A stretch of 64,000 bases of DNA, from the NCBI GenBank assembly GCA_016794125.1, contig JAEUKT010000004.1, forward strand, positions 445,460 to 509,459. Direction: 5' to 3'. Below are positions 27,076 to 34,898 of the stretch, in pieces (positions within the stretch are counted from its first letter, which is position 1; each line of letters starts with the position of its first letter). Position numbers and translations under genes: made by a program. The notes beneath the pieces are model-generated. The model was not told where the DNA came from. It did not search any database and was given only the letters and a program-made list of their open reading frames with translations. Source of the DNA: Alphaproteobacteria bacterium. Lineage in GTDB: Bacteria > Pseudomonadota > Alphaproteobacteria > Micavibrionales > UBA2020.

Positions 27076-27864
27076 TTAGCGAACGACCCGTTCGACCACA
27101 TCATGTGGCACGGAACGGTCGGCCTTGCGCGCGACAAGCCGCATGCCGGGCTTCCACGAGAAGAAAAATTTCTCGACCGTCAGGTCGTGCGCGTTCAGCA
27201 GGCGCGTCATACCAAGGCGGGTGAAATAGGTGATATGTTCGGGCGGCATCACCGCGTCCCATTTCAGGAAATTACGCGGCACGCGCCAATGGCCGGCTTC
27301 GGGCGTGGTGATATACACAACCCCGCCCGGCGCCAGCAATTTTGAAATCGCGGCGACGAAAGCATCGGGGTTGGGCACATGCTCGATCACTTCGCTGGTA
27401 TAGATAATGTCGGCCTTGTGGCCTTCATTGGCGTAATCCTGCACGGCGATGGTGCGGAAATGGTCGCCGAAGCTTTCGCGCGATGCTTTTACGGCGGTGT
27501 CGTCGATATCGATGCCCTTGGCATCAAGCCCCAGTGCCAGCGCCGCCTTGACGGTGAAACCGTAATTGCAGCCGACATCCAGGAACACCTTGCCGGGGGT
27601 CATTTCGCGCAAATAGGCGATGCGGCGGCTGGCGCGCTTGATCTTGCTGTCTTCCTTGGCGCGGTAATTGGTCGTGCCCTTATAGGACTGGTAAAAGGCC
27701 GTCAGCTCCTCCGGCGTGGGGAAGGGATCGACCGTGACCGTGCCGCAGCCTTCGCAGCGCAGCAGCGTATAGCCGTTCTTGGTCCCGAGGGTTCGGTCGG
27801 GGTTCAGGGCGTTGTGGCAGGCCTGGCAGGCGGGAAGGCTGTGGGGTTTTCGCTGGGTTGTCAT
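27076..27864 (-). CDS. class I SAM methyltransferase with N-terminal zinc ribbon
   Basis: 262 residues. Four cysteines C13, C16 (CQAC), C37 and C40 (CEGC) form a probable zinc ribbon. The methyltransferase core has the SAM loop VFLDVGCNYGFTVKAAL near 92-108, the acidic end of strand 2 at GIDIDD, and IIYTSEVIEHVPNPDAF near 150. This layout is seen in small-molecule and sugar methyltransferases of the Methyltransf_23 type; the substrate is unknown. It ends 110 bases before the EamA start. A long unused region is absent, so it could be co-transcribed with the transporter. Confidence 0.85.
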   Translation of the reverse strand: MTTQRKPHSLPACQACHNALNPDRTLGTKNGYTLLRCEGCGTVTVDPFPTPEELTAFYQSYKGTTNYRAKEDSKIKRASRRIAYLREMTPGKVFLDVGCNYGFTVKAALALGLDAKGIDIDDTAVKASRESFGDHFRTIAVQDYANEGHKADIIYTSEVIEHVPNPDAFVAAISKLLAPGGVVYITTPEAGHWRVPRNFLKWDAVMPPEHITYFTRLGMTRLLNAHDLTVEKFFFSWKPGMRLVARKADRSVPHDVVERVVR

Positions 27865-27917
27865 GGAAGCGAGACTAAATCGTTTTGGATGTATGTCAAT
27901 CCATATGCGCCAATTGA

Positions 27918-27947
27918 AAAGGCCCGGGTTGGAGGACCCGGGCCTTT
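27918..27947 (-). terminator. terminator of the 51-residue micro-gene
   Basis: Arms AAAGGCCCGGGT (27918-27929) and ACCCGGGCCTTT (27936-27947), loop of 6 bases. The T-tract is short on either strand, but the stem is perfect. Confidence 0.75.
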
Positions 27948-27972
27948 GATCAAGAACGCTTCAGATGCGCGC

Positions 27973-28128
27973 TTATGCGTTAGCACCATGAGAAGCTGCG
28001 GGAGCCTGACGGATCACGGGAGCCAGGGTCTGGAACTGCTGACCACCGTCAACGCGGAATTCGATCGCCTTTGCGGTCATCGCTGCGTCGCGGGTGGTTT
28101 TGAAACCTTCGATCTTTTTCATGTCCAT
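27973..28128 (-). CDS. micro-protein, 51 residues
   Basis: Small cytoplasmic protein of unknown role. The ATG at 28128 has AAGGAG 7-8 bases upstream, a strong ribosome site; the longer in-frame opening from 28209 is rejected. The sequence is amphipathic in the first 35 residues (KKIEGFKTTRDAAMTAKAIE) and ends in a Pro/Ala-rich tail (VIRQAPAASHGANA). Promoter-like boxes at 28209-28181 and the terminator at 27918 make it a complete unit. Confidence 0.68.
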   Translation of the reverse strand: MDMKKIEGFKTTRDAAMTAKAIEFRVDGGQQFQTLAPVIRQAPAASHGANA

Positions 28129-28180
28129 GGCCTTGCTCCTTAGTTTTTGTGGTTGGGCAATTTTCTTGCGCCTTAAGACC

Positions 28181-28209
28181 AGAATGCGAAATAAAACGCC
28201 GATTGTCAA
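28181..28209 (-). promoter_or_regulatory. probable promoter of the 51-residue micro-gene
   Basis: Minus strand TTGACA (28209-28204), 17-base spacer, CATTCT (28186-28181). The -10 box is weak; position relative to the ATG at 28128 is sensible. Confidence 0.42.
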
Positions 28210-28301
28210 ATAACAATGTTTAGATTAACCCCTATTAACACATAATTAATGCTGTTATTTCATAGCGTTGCATAAATTAACTAATTTTTGAATCAAACAC
28301 G

Positions 28302-28325
28302 AAAAACGCCCCCATACGGGGGCGT
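28302..28325 (-). terminator. Rho-independent terminator of the 48-residue micro-gene
   Basis: On the minus strand ACGCCCCC (28325-28318), loop GTAT, GGGGGCGT (28313-28306), then a T-tract. It lies 42 bases past the stop codon at 28367. Confidence 0.85.
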
Positions 28326-28366
28326 GATTCTTACGAAATGCTTTCGAATCGGCGAATCGGGCTGTT

Positions 28367-28513
28367 TTAGGGGGTGGGGGCCTTGGCCGCCGGACCTGCA
28401 TATTTGGCTGTTTGCGCAAAGATTTCAGCGCCACTTGCGCGGTGTTCAATGGCTTTTTCGATCCGTTTGAACTCGCCGGTGTCACGGCTGCCTGCGATCC
28501 CATGTAATGTCAT
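28367..28513 (-). CDS. micro-protein, 48 residues
   Basis: ATG at 28513 with AAGGGG about 8 bases upstream; the stop TAA is at 28369-28367. The sequence starts MTLHGIAGSRDTGEFKRIEK and ends YAGPAAKAPTP. It contains a charged central helix and no membrane segment. It has a good promoter (28582-28555) and its own terminator (28325-28302), so the unit is complete although very short. A different frame at 28503-28255 is longer but runs through the terminator and has a Pro-rich, unnatural sequence. The family is not recognised. Confidence 0.68.
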   Translation of the reverse strand: MTLHGIAGSRDTGEFKRIEKAIEHRASGAEIFAQTAKYAGPAAKAPTP

Positions 28514-28554
28514 ATGCTCTGCCCCTTGGATGCTTTAGTTATTCCCATAGTGTT

Positions 28555-28582
28555 ATTATCCCTCATTTTCCCGAAAGGTCAA
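28555..28582 (-). promoter_or_regulatory. promoter of the 48-residue micro-gene
   Basis: Minus strand TTGACC (28582-28577), 16-base spacer, GATAAT (28560-28555); expected start about 35 bases before the ATG at 28513. No gene is visible in 28583-28746. Confidence 0.65.
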
Positions 28583-28746
28583 AACCTAAAAAGTTTTCAT
28601 ATTGAATTCAAAGGGATGCGCCACGATGCTCTGCTGCGTTCATTAAGCTTAATTAACAGCCGCGCATGAAAGTGACTGAAATTACGGGGTTTTTGAAATA
28701 AAAGTGATTCTCTGGTTGAGCATAAGGCTGCGAGGGCATTTTATCC

Positions 28747-28769
28747 CTCTCCCAAATGAGAGGAGAGAA
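28747..28769. repeat. CTCTCC/GGAGAG palindrome, REP-like
   Basis: CTCTCC (28749-28754) and GGAGAG (28764-28769) form a perfect 6-base inverted repeat next to the tyrS stop. It resembles one half of the better-preserved element at 51785-51819. Confidence 0.4.
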
Positions 28770-28770
28770 A

Positions 28771-30015
28771 TTACTCCACCACCACCAGCGCATGCTTCTT
28801 CTTCCCCGCCGACAGCTTGATGGCTTTTTCGGCGTTGAGGTCGGCAAGCGTGATGACGCGGGTGTCGCTGTCGACTTTTTCGTCGTTCACGCGCGCGCCG
28901 CCGCCGGCGATCAGGCGGCGGGCTTCACCGCCGGACGCCGCCAAACCTGCGTCCTTGAACAGCACAAAAACGGGGATGCCTTCCTCCAGCTTTGCGCGGG
29001 GCAGGGCGATGCGGGGCAGGCCCTCGGCGGATGCGCCTTCCTCGAACGTCTTGCGCGCGGTTTCGGCGGCATCGGCGGCGGCCTTGTCGCCGTGGCACAT
29101 GCGGGTGGCCTCCAGAGCCAGAATCTTTTTCGCCTCGTTGATTTCTGAACCCTTCAGCGCCTCGATCTGCGCGATCTCGTCCATCGGCAGTTCGGTGTAG
29201 TATTTCAGCATGCGGCCCACATCGGCGTCTTCGGTGTTGCGCCAGAACTGGTAGTAATCATATGCGCTCAGCATATCCGAATTCAGCCAGACCGCGCCGG
29301 ATGCCGATTTGCCCATCTTCGCGCCCGATGCGGTGGTCAGCAGCGGCGTGGTGAAGCCATACAGCTCCTTATGTTCCGTGCGGCGGCCCAGTTCGATACC
29401 GTTCACGATATTGCCCCACTGGTCCGACCCGCCGAATTGCAGCGTGCAGTTATATTTGCGGCTGAGTTCGACGAAATCATAGGCCTGCAAAATCATGTAA
29501 TTGAATTCAAGGAAGGTGAGGGGCTGTTCACGCTCCAGCCGCGTCTTCACGCTGTCGAAGGTCAGCATTTTATTGATCGTGAAATGCCGCCCGTAATCGC
29601 GCAGGAATTCGATGTAATTGAGTTTATCGAGCCATTCGGCGTTGTTCACCATCACGGCATCGGTCGCGCCGGTGCCGAACTTCACGAATTTCGCGAAGAC
29701 CTTTTCGATGCCCGCGATATTGTCGGCGATATCCTGCTCCGTCAAAATCTTGCGGCTTTCGTCCTTGCCGGAAGGATCGCCCACCTTGGTGGTGCCGCCG
29801 CCCATCAGCACGATCGGCTTGTGCCCCAGCTTCTGGAACCAGCGCATCATCATGATCGACAGCAGGCTGCCCACATGCAGGCTTTTCGCGGTCGCGTCAT
29901 AACCGGTGTAGCAGGTGACGATGCCCTCGCTCAGTTTTTTGTCCAACCCATCCAGATCGGTGCATTGGTGCAAAAACCCGCGTTCCTGCATGACTTTGAC
30001 GAATTCCGAGCGCAT
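28771..30015 (-). CDS. tyrS: tyrosyl-tRNA synthetase
   Basis: Class I aminoacyl-tRNA synthetase charging tRNA-Tyr, 414 residues. The HIGH-equivalent motif is [11 protein letters not shown] near residue 47, and the KMSKS-equivalent is KMGKSASG near 230. The tyrosine pocket includes [20 protein letters not shown] near 175. An S4 RNA-binding domain occupies the last 65 residues ([19 protein letters not shown]). The ATG at 30015 is divergent from the gene at 30165. The length and motifs fit the bacterial TyrRS group. Confidence 0.96.
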   Translation of the reverse strand: MRSEFVKVMQERGFLHQCTDLDGLDKKLSEGIVTCYTGYDATAKSLHVGSLLSIMMMRWFQKLGHKPIVLMGGGTTKVGDPSGKDESRKILTEQDIADNIAGIEKVFAKFVKFGTGATDAVMVNNAEWLDKLNYIEFLRDYGRHFTINKMLTFDSVKTRLEREQPLTFLEFNYMILQAYDFVELSRKYNCTLQFGGSDQWGNIVNGIELGRRTEHKELYGFTTPLLTTASGAKMGKSASGAVWLNSDMLSAYDYYQFWRNTEDADVGRMLKYYTELPMDEIAQIEALKGSEINEAKKILALEATRMCHGDKAAADAAETARKTFEEGASAEGLPRIALPRAKLEEGIPVFVLFKDAGLAASGGEARRLIAGGGARVNDEKVDSDTRVITLADLNAEKAIKLSAGKKKHALVVVE

Positions 30016-30100
30016 TTATTTCCTGCCTTTCAATACGGCTGCCATAATTTCATTTTTGCCTTTTGTATTCAATGTTTTATGTCAGTTTCGCGGTTTATTA

Positions 30101-30130
30101 TTGACATAATAATTACAAAAAGTGTATAAA
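30101..30130 (+). promoter_or_regulatory. strong sigma-70-type promoter
   Basis: TTGACA (30101-30106), 18-base spacer, TATAAA (30125-30130), 34 bases before the ATG at 30165. It probably also drives anmK and the Sua5 gene downstream. Confidence 0.75.
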
Positions 30131-30164
30131 GACAGACTGTTAACCCCATAAAACGGCTGAAGCC

Positions 30165-30749
30165 ATGGCGCAAACACGCGATGACCGCAACCACCTGAAC
30201 GTGATCCGCGCATTCAACGACGCGGCATCGGGGCTGGACGACCGCAGCAATTTTTCGCGGTTTATCGATGCCGCCGAACGTCTTGCGCGCGAATTCAGCA
30301 ACCTGATGCGCAGCGCCGCCCGCACCGCGCTGGAACGCGCGGAACTGTTGGAAAGCATGGCGGGTGTGTTCGACACCTTTATGCGGCAGGATTTCAAGAG
30401 CGATGACGGCGTTTACAAGCTGGAAAACACCACCCGCGTGCTGCGCAAGCTGGGCGAGGCCTTTGTGGCGAATTTGACCGAAGTAACCATCCCGTCGCAT
30501 TTCACGACCGACCAGCTGGACAACCTGTCCGGCAAGCTGAAATCGGCGGCGCAGGTGCGCGAAGACATGAGCGATTATTTCCCCGGCCGCCCCGGCAGCG
30601 CGGCGATTGCCGAACAGGGCAAGGCCTATTGCGATCTGGCAAAGGAAATCGAGAAGGTTTCCAAGGCATTCGGCGGCGGCGCAGCACCTGCCACCGCACC
30701 CGAAGAACCGCGTTCTTCCCGCCCCGGCGGATACCGCCGCCGTTTCTAA
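30165..30749 (+). CDS. hypothetical helical protein, 194 residues
   Basis: Not recognised. No signal peptide or membrane segment is visible. The protein is mainly helical with many Arg/Glu pairs (SRFIDAAERLAREFSNLM, ARTALERAELLESMAG) and a Pro/Arg-rich C-terminal tail (SSRPGGYRRRF) that could bind nucleic acid (inference). It has its own strong promoter. It is followed 41 bases later by anmK, so the two probably share a transcript. Confidence 0.68.
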   Translation: MAQTRDDRNHLNVIRAFNDAASGLDDRSNFSRFIDAAERLAREFSNLMRSAARTALERAELLESMAGVFDTFMRQDFKSDDGVYKLENTTRVLRKLGEAFVANLTEVTIPSHFTTDQLDNLSGKLKSAAQVREDMSDYFPGRPGSAAIAEQGKAYCDLAKEIEKVSKAFGGGAAPATAPEEPRSSRPGGYRRRF

Positions 30750-30790
30750 TAACTGTTTACAGCATCATCCGGCAGGGGCATTCTGAAGGC

Positions 30791-31876
30791 ATGGAAAAGT
30801 TTCATGTTATCGGCCTGATGAGCGGCACTTCACTGGACGGCATCGATGCCGCCCTGATCGAAACGGATGGCGAACGGCATATCGCGCGCCTTGGTTTCCT
30901 GACCGTGCCTTATGACGACACGCTGCGCCAGAAAATCCGCGCCGTGCTGAACATCACCAAAGACAAACTTGCCGATACGCGCGAGATCGAACGCGAGATC
31001 ACGGTCGCGCAGGCGAATGTCGTGAAGGCGCTGCTGGCGCAGGTGAAACTGAAACCGTCCGACATCAACCTGATCGGTTTTCACGGCCAGACCATCGCGC
31101 ATGATCCTGCGAATAAATGGACCTGCCAGCTGGGCGACGGCGCGCTGCTGGCACAGCTGACGGGCATTCCCGTCGTGAACGATTTCCGTACCGCCGATGT
31201 GCTGGCGGGCGGGCAGGGTGCGCCGCTGGTGCCCGTCTATCATCAGGCGCTCGCATGCGGCCGCGCCACGCCGCTCGCGTTTTTGAATATCGGCGGTGTG
31301 GCGAATGTCACTTATGTTGGCGCAGAAGTCATCGCTTTCGATACCGGCCCCGGCAATGCGCTGATCGATGACTGGATGCTGCAAAAAACCGGGCAGAAGC
31401 ATGACGAAAACGGCGCAACCGCCGCGCGCGGCCACGTGAACGAAACGGTCTTGCGCGAATTGCTGAACCATAAATTCTTCTGCGAAAAACCGCCCAAATC
31501 GCTCGACCGCAACGACCTTGTGTCCTCGGCGTGGAAAGATTTGTCGGTGGAGGACGGCGCGGCGACGCTCGCGGCCTATACGGCGGGCGCGGTTGAAAAC
31601 GCCCTGTTCTTCCTGCCCGAAAAGCCGAATGAATGGATTGTCGCGGGCGGCGGGCGCTTGAACGTCACGATCATGAAAATGCTGCGCGAGAAACTAGGTG
31701 TGCCTGTTATCTCCATCGATGACATCGGCCTGAACGGCGACGCGATCGAGGCGGAGGCCTTTGCCTATATGGCCGTGCGCAGCTATCGCGGGCTGCCCAT
31801 CAGCTTCCCGAAAACAACGGGCGTTCCGCAACCGATGGTGGGCGGCAAGCTTAACCATGTGGCGGATGCTGCGTGA
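30791..31876 (+). CDS. anmK: anhydro-N-acetylmuramic acid kinase
   Basis: Cleaves and phosphorylates 1,6-anhydro-MurNAc recovered from cell-wall turnover, giving MurNAc-6-phosphate. The 361 residues begin with the phosphate-binding pattern GLMSGTSLDGIDAAL at about 8-22. Later motifs are GFHGQTIAHDP near 96, LNIGGVANVTY near 162 and FDTGPGNALIDDWM near 183. The C-terminal WIVAGGGRLN also fits. The ATG at 30791 is chosen because homology starts there; the open frame upstream is antisense-like and Arg-rich. Confidence 0.95.
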   Translation: MEKFHVIGLMSGTSLDGIDAALIETDGERHIARLGFLTVPYDDTLRQKIRAVLNITKDKLADTREIEREITVAQANVVKALLAQVKLKPSDINLIGFHGQTIAHDPANKWTCQLGDGALLAQLTGIPVVNDFRTADVLAGGQGAPLVPVYHQALACGRATPLAFLNIGGVANVTYVGAEVIAFDTGPGNALIDDWMLQKTGQKHDENGATAARGHVNETVLRELLNHKFFCEKPPKSLDRNDLVSSAWKDLSVEDGAATLAAYTAGAVENALFFLPEKPNEWIVAGGGRLNVTIMKMLREKLGVPVISIDDIGLNGDAIEAEAFAYMAVRSYRGLPISFPKTTGVPQPMVGGKLNHVADAA

Positions 31877-31888
31877 CGTTGTTCTGCC

Positions 31889-32887
31889 ATGCCTGAAATC
31901 CTCAACGCCACCGATGAAAACATAAAACGCGCCGCCGACCGCCTGCGCGCTGGCGAACTTGTTGCGCTGCCGACCGAGACGGTCTATGGCCTTGGCGCGG
32001 ATGCGACGAATGATGCGGCGGTCGCGAAGATATTCGAGGCCAAAGGCCGCCCCAGTTTCAACCCCGTCATCATCCATGTAAATGACAAGGCGGAGGCCGA
32101 GCAGTTTGTCACCTTCAACGCCCGCGCCGCGCTGCTCGCCAGCATCTTCTGGCCGGGGCCGCTGACGCTGATTTTGCCGCGCCGCGCCGATGCGAAACTC
32201 TCGCTGCTGACCAGCGCGGGATTGCCGTCGCAGGCTGTGCGCGCGCCTGTGCATCCGGTCGCCCGCGCTTTGATCGCCGCACTCGGCCGCCCCATTGCGG
32301 CCCCCAGCGCGAATGCATCCGGCAGTCTCAGCCCCACCACGCCGCAGCATGTGGCGCAAAGCCTCGGCGACCGCGCCGGATTGATTTTGGCAGGCGGCAA
32401 GGCGGCGGTCGGGTTGGAATCGACCGTGCTGGATTTAACGGGCGAAACACCCGTCATGCTGCGCCCCGGCGGCATCACGCGCGAAGACATCGAAATGGCG
32501 CTCGGCGAAAAAATCGCGGTGGAGTTCGAGGCCGTGACCGACGCGCCCAAATCCCCCGGCCAGCTGCTGAAACATTACGCGCCGAAAACGCCTTTGCGGC
32601 TGAAGGCCGTCGATGTCGCGCCGGGCGAAGCGCTGCTCGCTTTCGGCTCCGTCAAATTCATGGGCATCAAGGGCGGCGGTTCCGCCCGCGACCTGCCCGC
32701 AGGCGCGCTCATGAATCTTAGCGAAACCGGCGACCTCACCACCGCCGCCGCGAATTTATTCTCGATGCTGCATCAACTTGATGCCGGCGGTTTTTCCGGC
32801 ATCGCCGTGATGGATATCCCGCAAACGGGGCTGGGGATTGCAATTAATGACCGGTTGAAACGAGCGGCGGGGGCGCAGAAAGCCTAA
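31889..32887 (+). CDS. L-threonylcarbamoyladenylate synthase (Sua5/TsaC)
   Basis: Makes threonylcarbamoyl-AMP for the t6A modification of tRNAs reading ANN codons. The 332-residue length indicates the two-domain Sua5 type. The YrdC domain at about 1-200 has ALPTETVYGLGADA near 30, GRPSFNPVIIHV near 52 and APSANASGSLSPT near 138. A Sua5 C-terminal domain spans about 215-330, and the linker motif SPGQLLKHYAPKTPL near 220 is typical. It follows anmK by 12 bases. Confidence 0.94.
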   Translation: MPEILNATDENIKRAADRLRAGELVALPTETVYGLGADATNDAAVAKIFEAKGRPSFNPVIIHVNDKAEAEQFVTFNARAALLASIFWPGPLTLILPRRADAKLSLLTSAGLPSQAVRAPVHPVARALIAALGRPIAAPSANASGSLSPTTPQHVAQSLGDRAGLILAGGKAAVGLESTVLDLTGETPVMLRPGGITREDIEMALGEKIAVEFEAVTDAPKSPGQLLKHYAPKTPLRLKAVDVAPGEALLAFGSVKFMGIKGGGSARDLPAGALMNLSETGDLTTAAANLFSMLHQLDAGGFSGIAVMDIPQTGLGIAINDRLKRAAGAQKA

Positions 32888-32899
32888 AAGGTATCTGAA

Positions 32900-33994
32900 T
32901 TACGGAGACCCACTGCTTCTGCATAACTCAAAAACATTTATCGACGAGAATTTTTCATCTTCATGTTGCGCCCAAGCTATTTTGCAACCATCCGGAGATA
33001 AGCTGATTTCATTTTTGCGATCTATTTCAGATGTAATTTCCACAATGGCTGCATTTTCTTTAGCTAGAAATAACGTGTGCTTATAAGGAATTTTTGGGTG
33101 TTCGCCAAAGATTAGTAAGCCTGCTTTAGTCAGAATTCCAATCGCTGGATTTACATTGGGATTAATATCAAACCACCATGGTCCCGCAGCATAAGTCATT
33201 TTGCTAAGGGGCTGCAATTTGTGGTCGAACAGTGTTACTTCTGTCCGCTTATCAGGAAGTAATCTGGTTGTATAATAAGTATCAGCAAATCCGGCATACC
33301 GAAAAAAAGGTGCTGCATTTTCTGATAAGTTCAGTTCTCTTGATGTGCCATCTGCCATATTCAGAAAAAATTTTTCATTCTCTTTTGACACAAATCCATC
33401 GCCAGTACGAAGTACGAAAATATCCGGCTGTGGATATCCCAAATAAAATTTGCAATCTATTTCTTGGACACGAGCAGTTTCGAAGTTTTTTGAAGTACGG
33501 GGAACATAGGTTAAGTCAGTTCCTAGCTTGCCATACTGAACTATTGAAACCATCACCTCTCCATCTGGTTTCGTAACTCCGCGGTCGTAAAAAGCAATAT
33601 TTCCACTACTGCTATCAAAGCAGTAATTTATGGTCATATTTTGAGCGATTTTTTTCTTCTGACGTGTTTTTAAATTAACTGAAATAAACGATCGTGGAAT
33701 CGACTTATCATCTTCAAAGTAAATTAAATTTTCATCATCTGCCCAATCGATCCGTCCAATACCTTTGGGAATGTCGGGAAATTTATATGTTTTAACTATG
33801 ATTTTATGAGGGGTGATGATGTGCGCGTCATAACTCGAATAGGCGGCACGCTTTTCATTTGATCGCCTTTCGGAGTTTTCTTTCCATGCGGCTTTGTCTT
33901 CATACTCCGGCGCTGAAGACAAATTTATATCAATAGCTTCTCGTATTACTGCAGCAGTTATAATAATTAATATTATTAAAAAAAATCTTTTCAA
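32900..33994 (-). CDS. AT-rich membrane-anchored or secreted protein of unknown function
   Basis: 364 residues with an N-terminal hydrophobic segment (FFLIILIIITAAVI, residues 4-17) that could be an anchor or uncleaved signal. The rest is beta-rich with recurring aromatic/Gly lines (KGIGRIDWADDENLIYF, LSPDGCKIAWAQHEDEKF), suggestive of a propeller fold of the WD40/TolB type; this is inference from pattern only. Base composition is markedly more AT-rich than its neighbours. The gene lies on the minus strand between Sua5 and another exported protein, which suggests acquired DNA. Confidence 0.72.
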   Translation of the reverse strand: MKRFFLIILIIITAAVIREAIDINLSSAPEYEDKAAWKENSERRSNEKRAAYSSYDAHIITPHKIIVKTYKFPDIPKGIGRIDWADDENLIYFEDDKSIPRSFISVNLKTRQKKKIAQNMTINYCFDSSSGNIAFYDRGVTKPDGEVMVSIVQYGKLGTDLTYVPRTSKNFETARVQEIDCKFYLGYPQPDIFVLRTGDGFVSKENEKFFLNMADGTSRELNLSENAAPFFRYAGFADTYYTTRLLPDKRTEVTLFDHKLQPLSKMTYAAGPWWFDINPNVNPAIGILTKAGLLIFGEHPKIPYKHTLFLAKENAAIVEITSEIDRKNEISLSPDGCKIAWAQHEDEKFSSINVFELCRSSGSP

Positions 33995-34007
33995 GGAGCT
34001 ATCCTTC

Positions 34008-34841
34008 TCAATCCAACCCCATCGCCACCACCTTAAACGACGGCAAAATCGCGCCCGCTTTCGACAAGGTTTCTTTCACGATCGGCAGGGCGGGGGCGTG
34101 GAAGTCTTCCATGAGTTCGTTGTAGTCGAGGCTTTTGGAATTGTCCTTGTCGTAGGTCTTCAGCAATTCATCGGCAATCGCCGCGCCGTCGGCCTGTGAC
34201 TTCTTGATGAGGTCGAGGGATTGTTTGTCGCTCACCGTCTGTTTCTCGGCCAGTTCGGCGAAGATGATGGTCGATGCGACGGCGCGCTGGATTTCCTTCT
34301 TCACCAGTTTCTTGTCGTTGTCTTCATCGGCCATCTTGAACAGCACGCCCGCGCATTCATTGGTGACCGACACCGTGCATTGCAGTTTCACGCGGTCGAT
34401 GAAGCGCATCAGCCGCACCATCAGCTTCGGCACCAGTTTCGGCGTACTGGAACAGCCCATATATTCCTCGGTGCTGTCGAGCGTCAACCCGTCCCATTTT
34501 TGCGATTTTTTGCTCTTGGGGTTGGGCGCGCCGATTTTCAGGACGCCGTCTTCCTCCAGCCGCACGGGGGCGATGTCGTTGCCCAGTTTCAGGTGCCAGT
34601 AATCGCCCATCTTGTCGTCCAGCTCGGCCGGCAGCAGCGTCATGTCCTTTTTTGTGGAACGGAAGTAAAAAAAACGGCTCAGGACAAGGGCTTCCTCGTA
34701 TTTGCCGCAGTCGGGTGCCGCCCAGTTGCGCTGGATTTTTTCGGGCAGGGCTTCTTCCGCGCGTGCTGTTCCTGCCATGCCGAGATACAAAACAGTAATA
34801 AGGAAAATAAAAACAGCGGGGAAGAAGCGGGATTTCATCAT
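34008..34841 (-). CDS. exported EF-hand protein
   Basis: 277 residues from the ATG at 34841. A signal peptide is visible ([23 protein letters not shown], cleaved near residue 28). Two canonical 12-residue EF-hand calcium loops occur in the C-terminal half: 172-183 ([12 protein letters not shown]) and 231-242 ([12 protein letters not shown]), with acidic residues at positions 1, 3, 5 or 9 and Glu at 12. The usual Gly at position 6 is Lys in both. A cysteine-containing middle region is unassigned. It may bind calcium in the periplasm. It is 57 bases from the divergent lepA start. Confidence 0.78.
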   Translation of the reverse strand: MMKSRFFPAVFIFLITVLYLGMAGTARAEEALPEKIQRNWAAPDCGKYEEALVLSRFFYFRSTKKDMTLLPAELDDKMGDYWHLKLGNDIAPVRLEEDGVLKIGAPNPKSKKSQKWDGLTLDSTEEYMGCSSTPKLVPKLMVRLMRFIDRVKLQCTVSVTNECAGVLFKMADEDNDKKLVKKEIQRAVASTIIFAELAEKQTVSDKQSLDLIKKSQADGAAIADELLKTYDKDNSKSLDYNELMEDFHAPALPIVKETLSKAGAILPSFKVVAMGLD

Positions 34842-34898
34842 TGCACCAATCAAAACAAGGCTTTATTCTGCGCCATCGACCGAAAAGACGAAAGAATT

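Noticed and set aside
28255..28503. 82-codon minus-strand frame
   Set aside because: Reads through a Rho-independent terminator and is Pro-rich; the 48-codon frame starting at 28513 has the ribosome site, promoter and terminator.
28643..28657. CtrA site TTAAGCTTAATTAAC
   Set aside because: The spacing between TTAA and TTAAC is 6, not 7, and the surrounding DNA is AT-rich so chance matches are likely.
30629..30790. N-terminal extension of AnmK by 54 codons
   Set aside because: Overlaps the preceding gene in another frame, Arg-rich, and AnmK homology begins at the ATG at 30791.
34221..34898. N-terminal extension of LepA by 226 codons
   Set aside because: This part is antisense to the EF-hand gene and has no LepA homology; the LepA start is at 34899.
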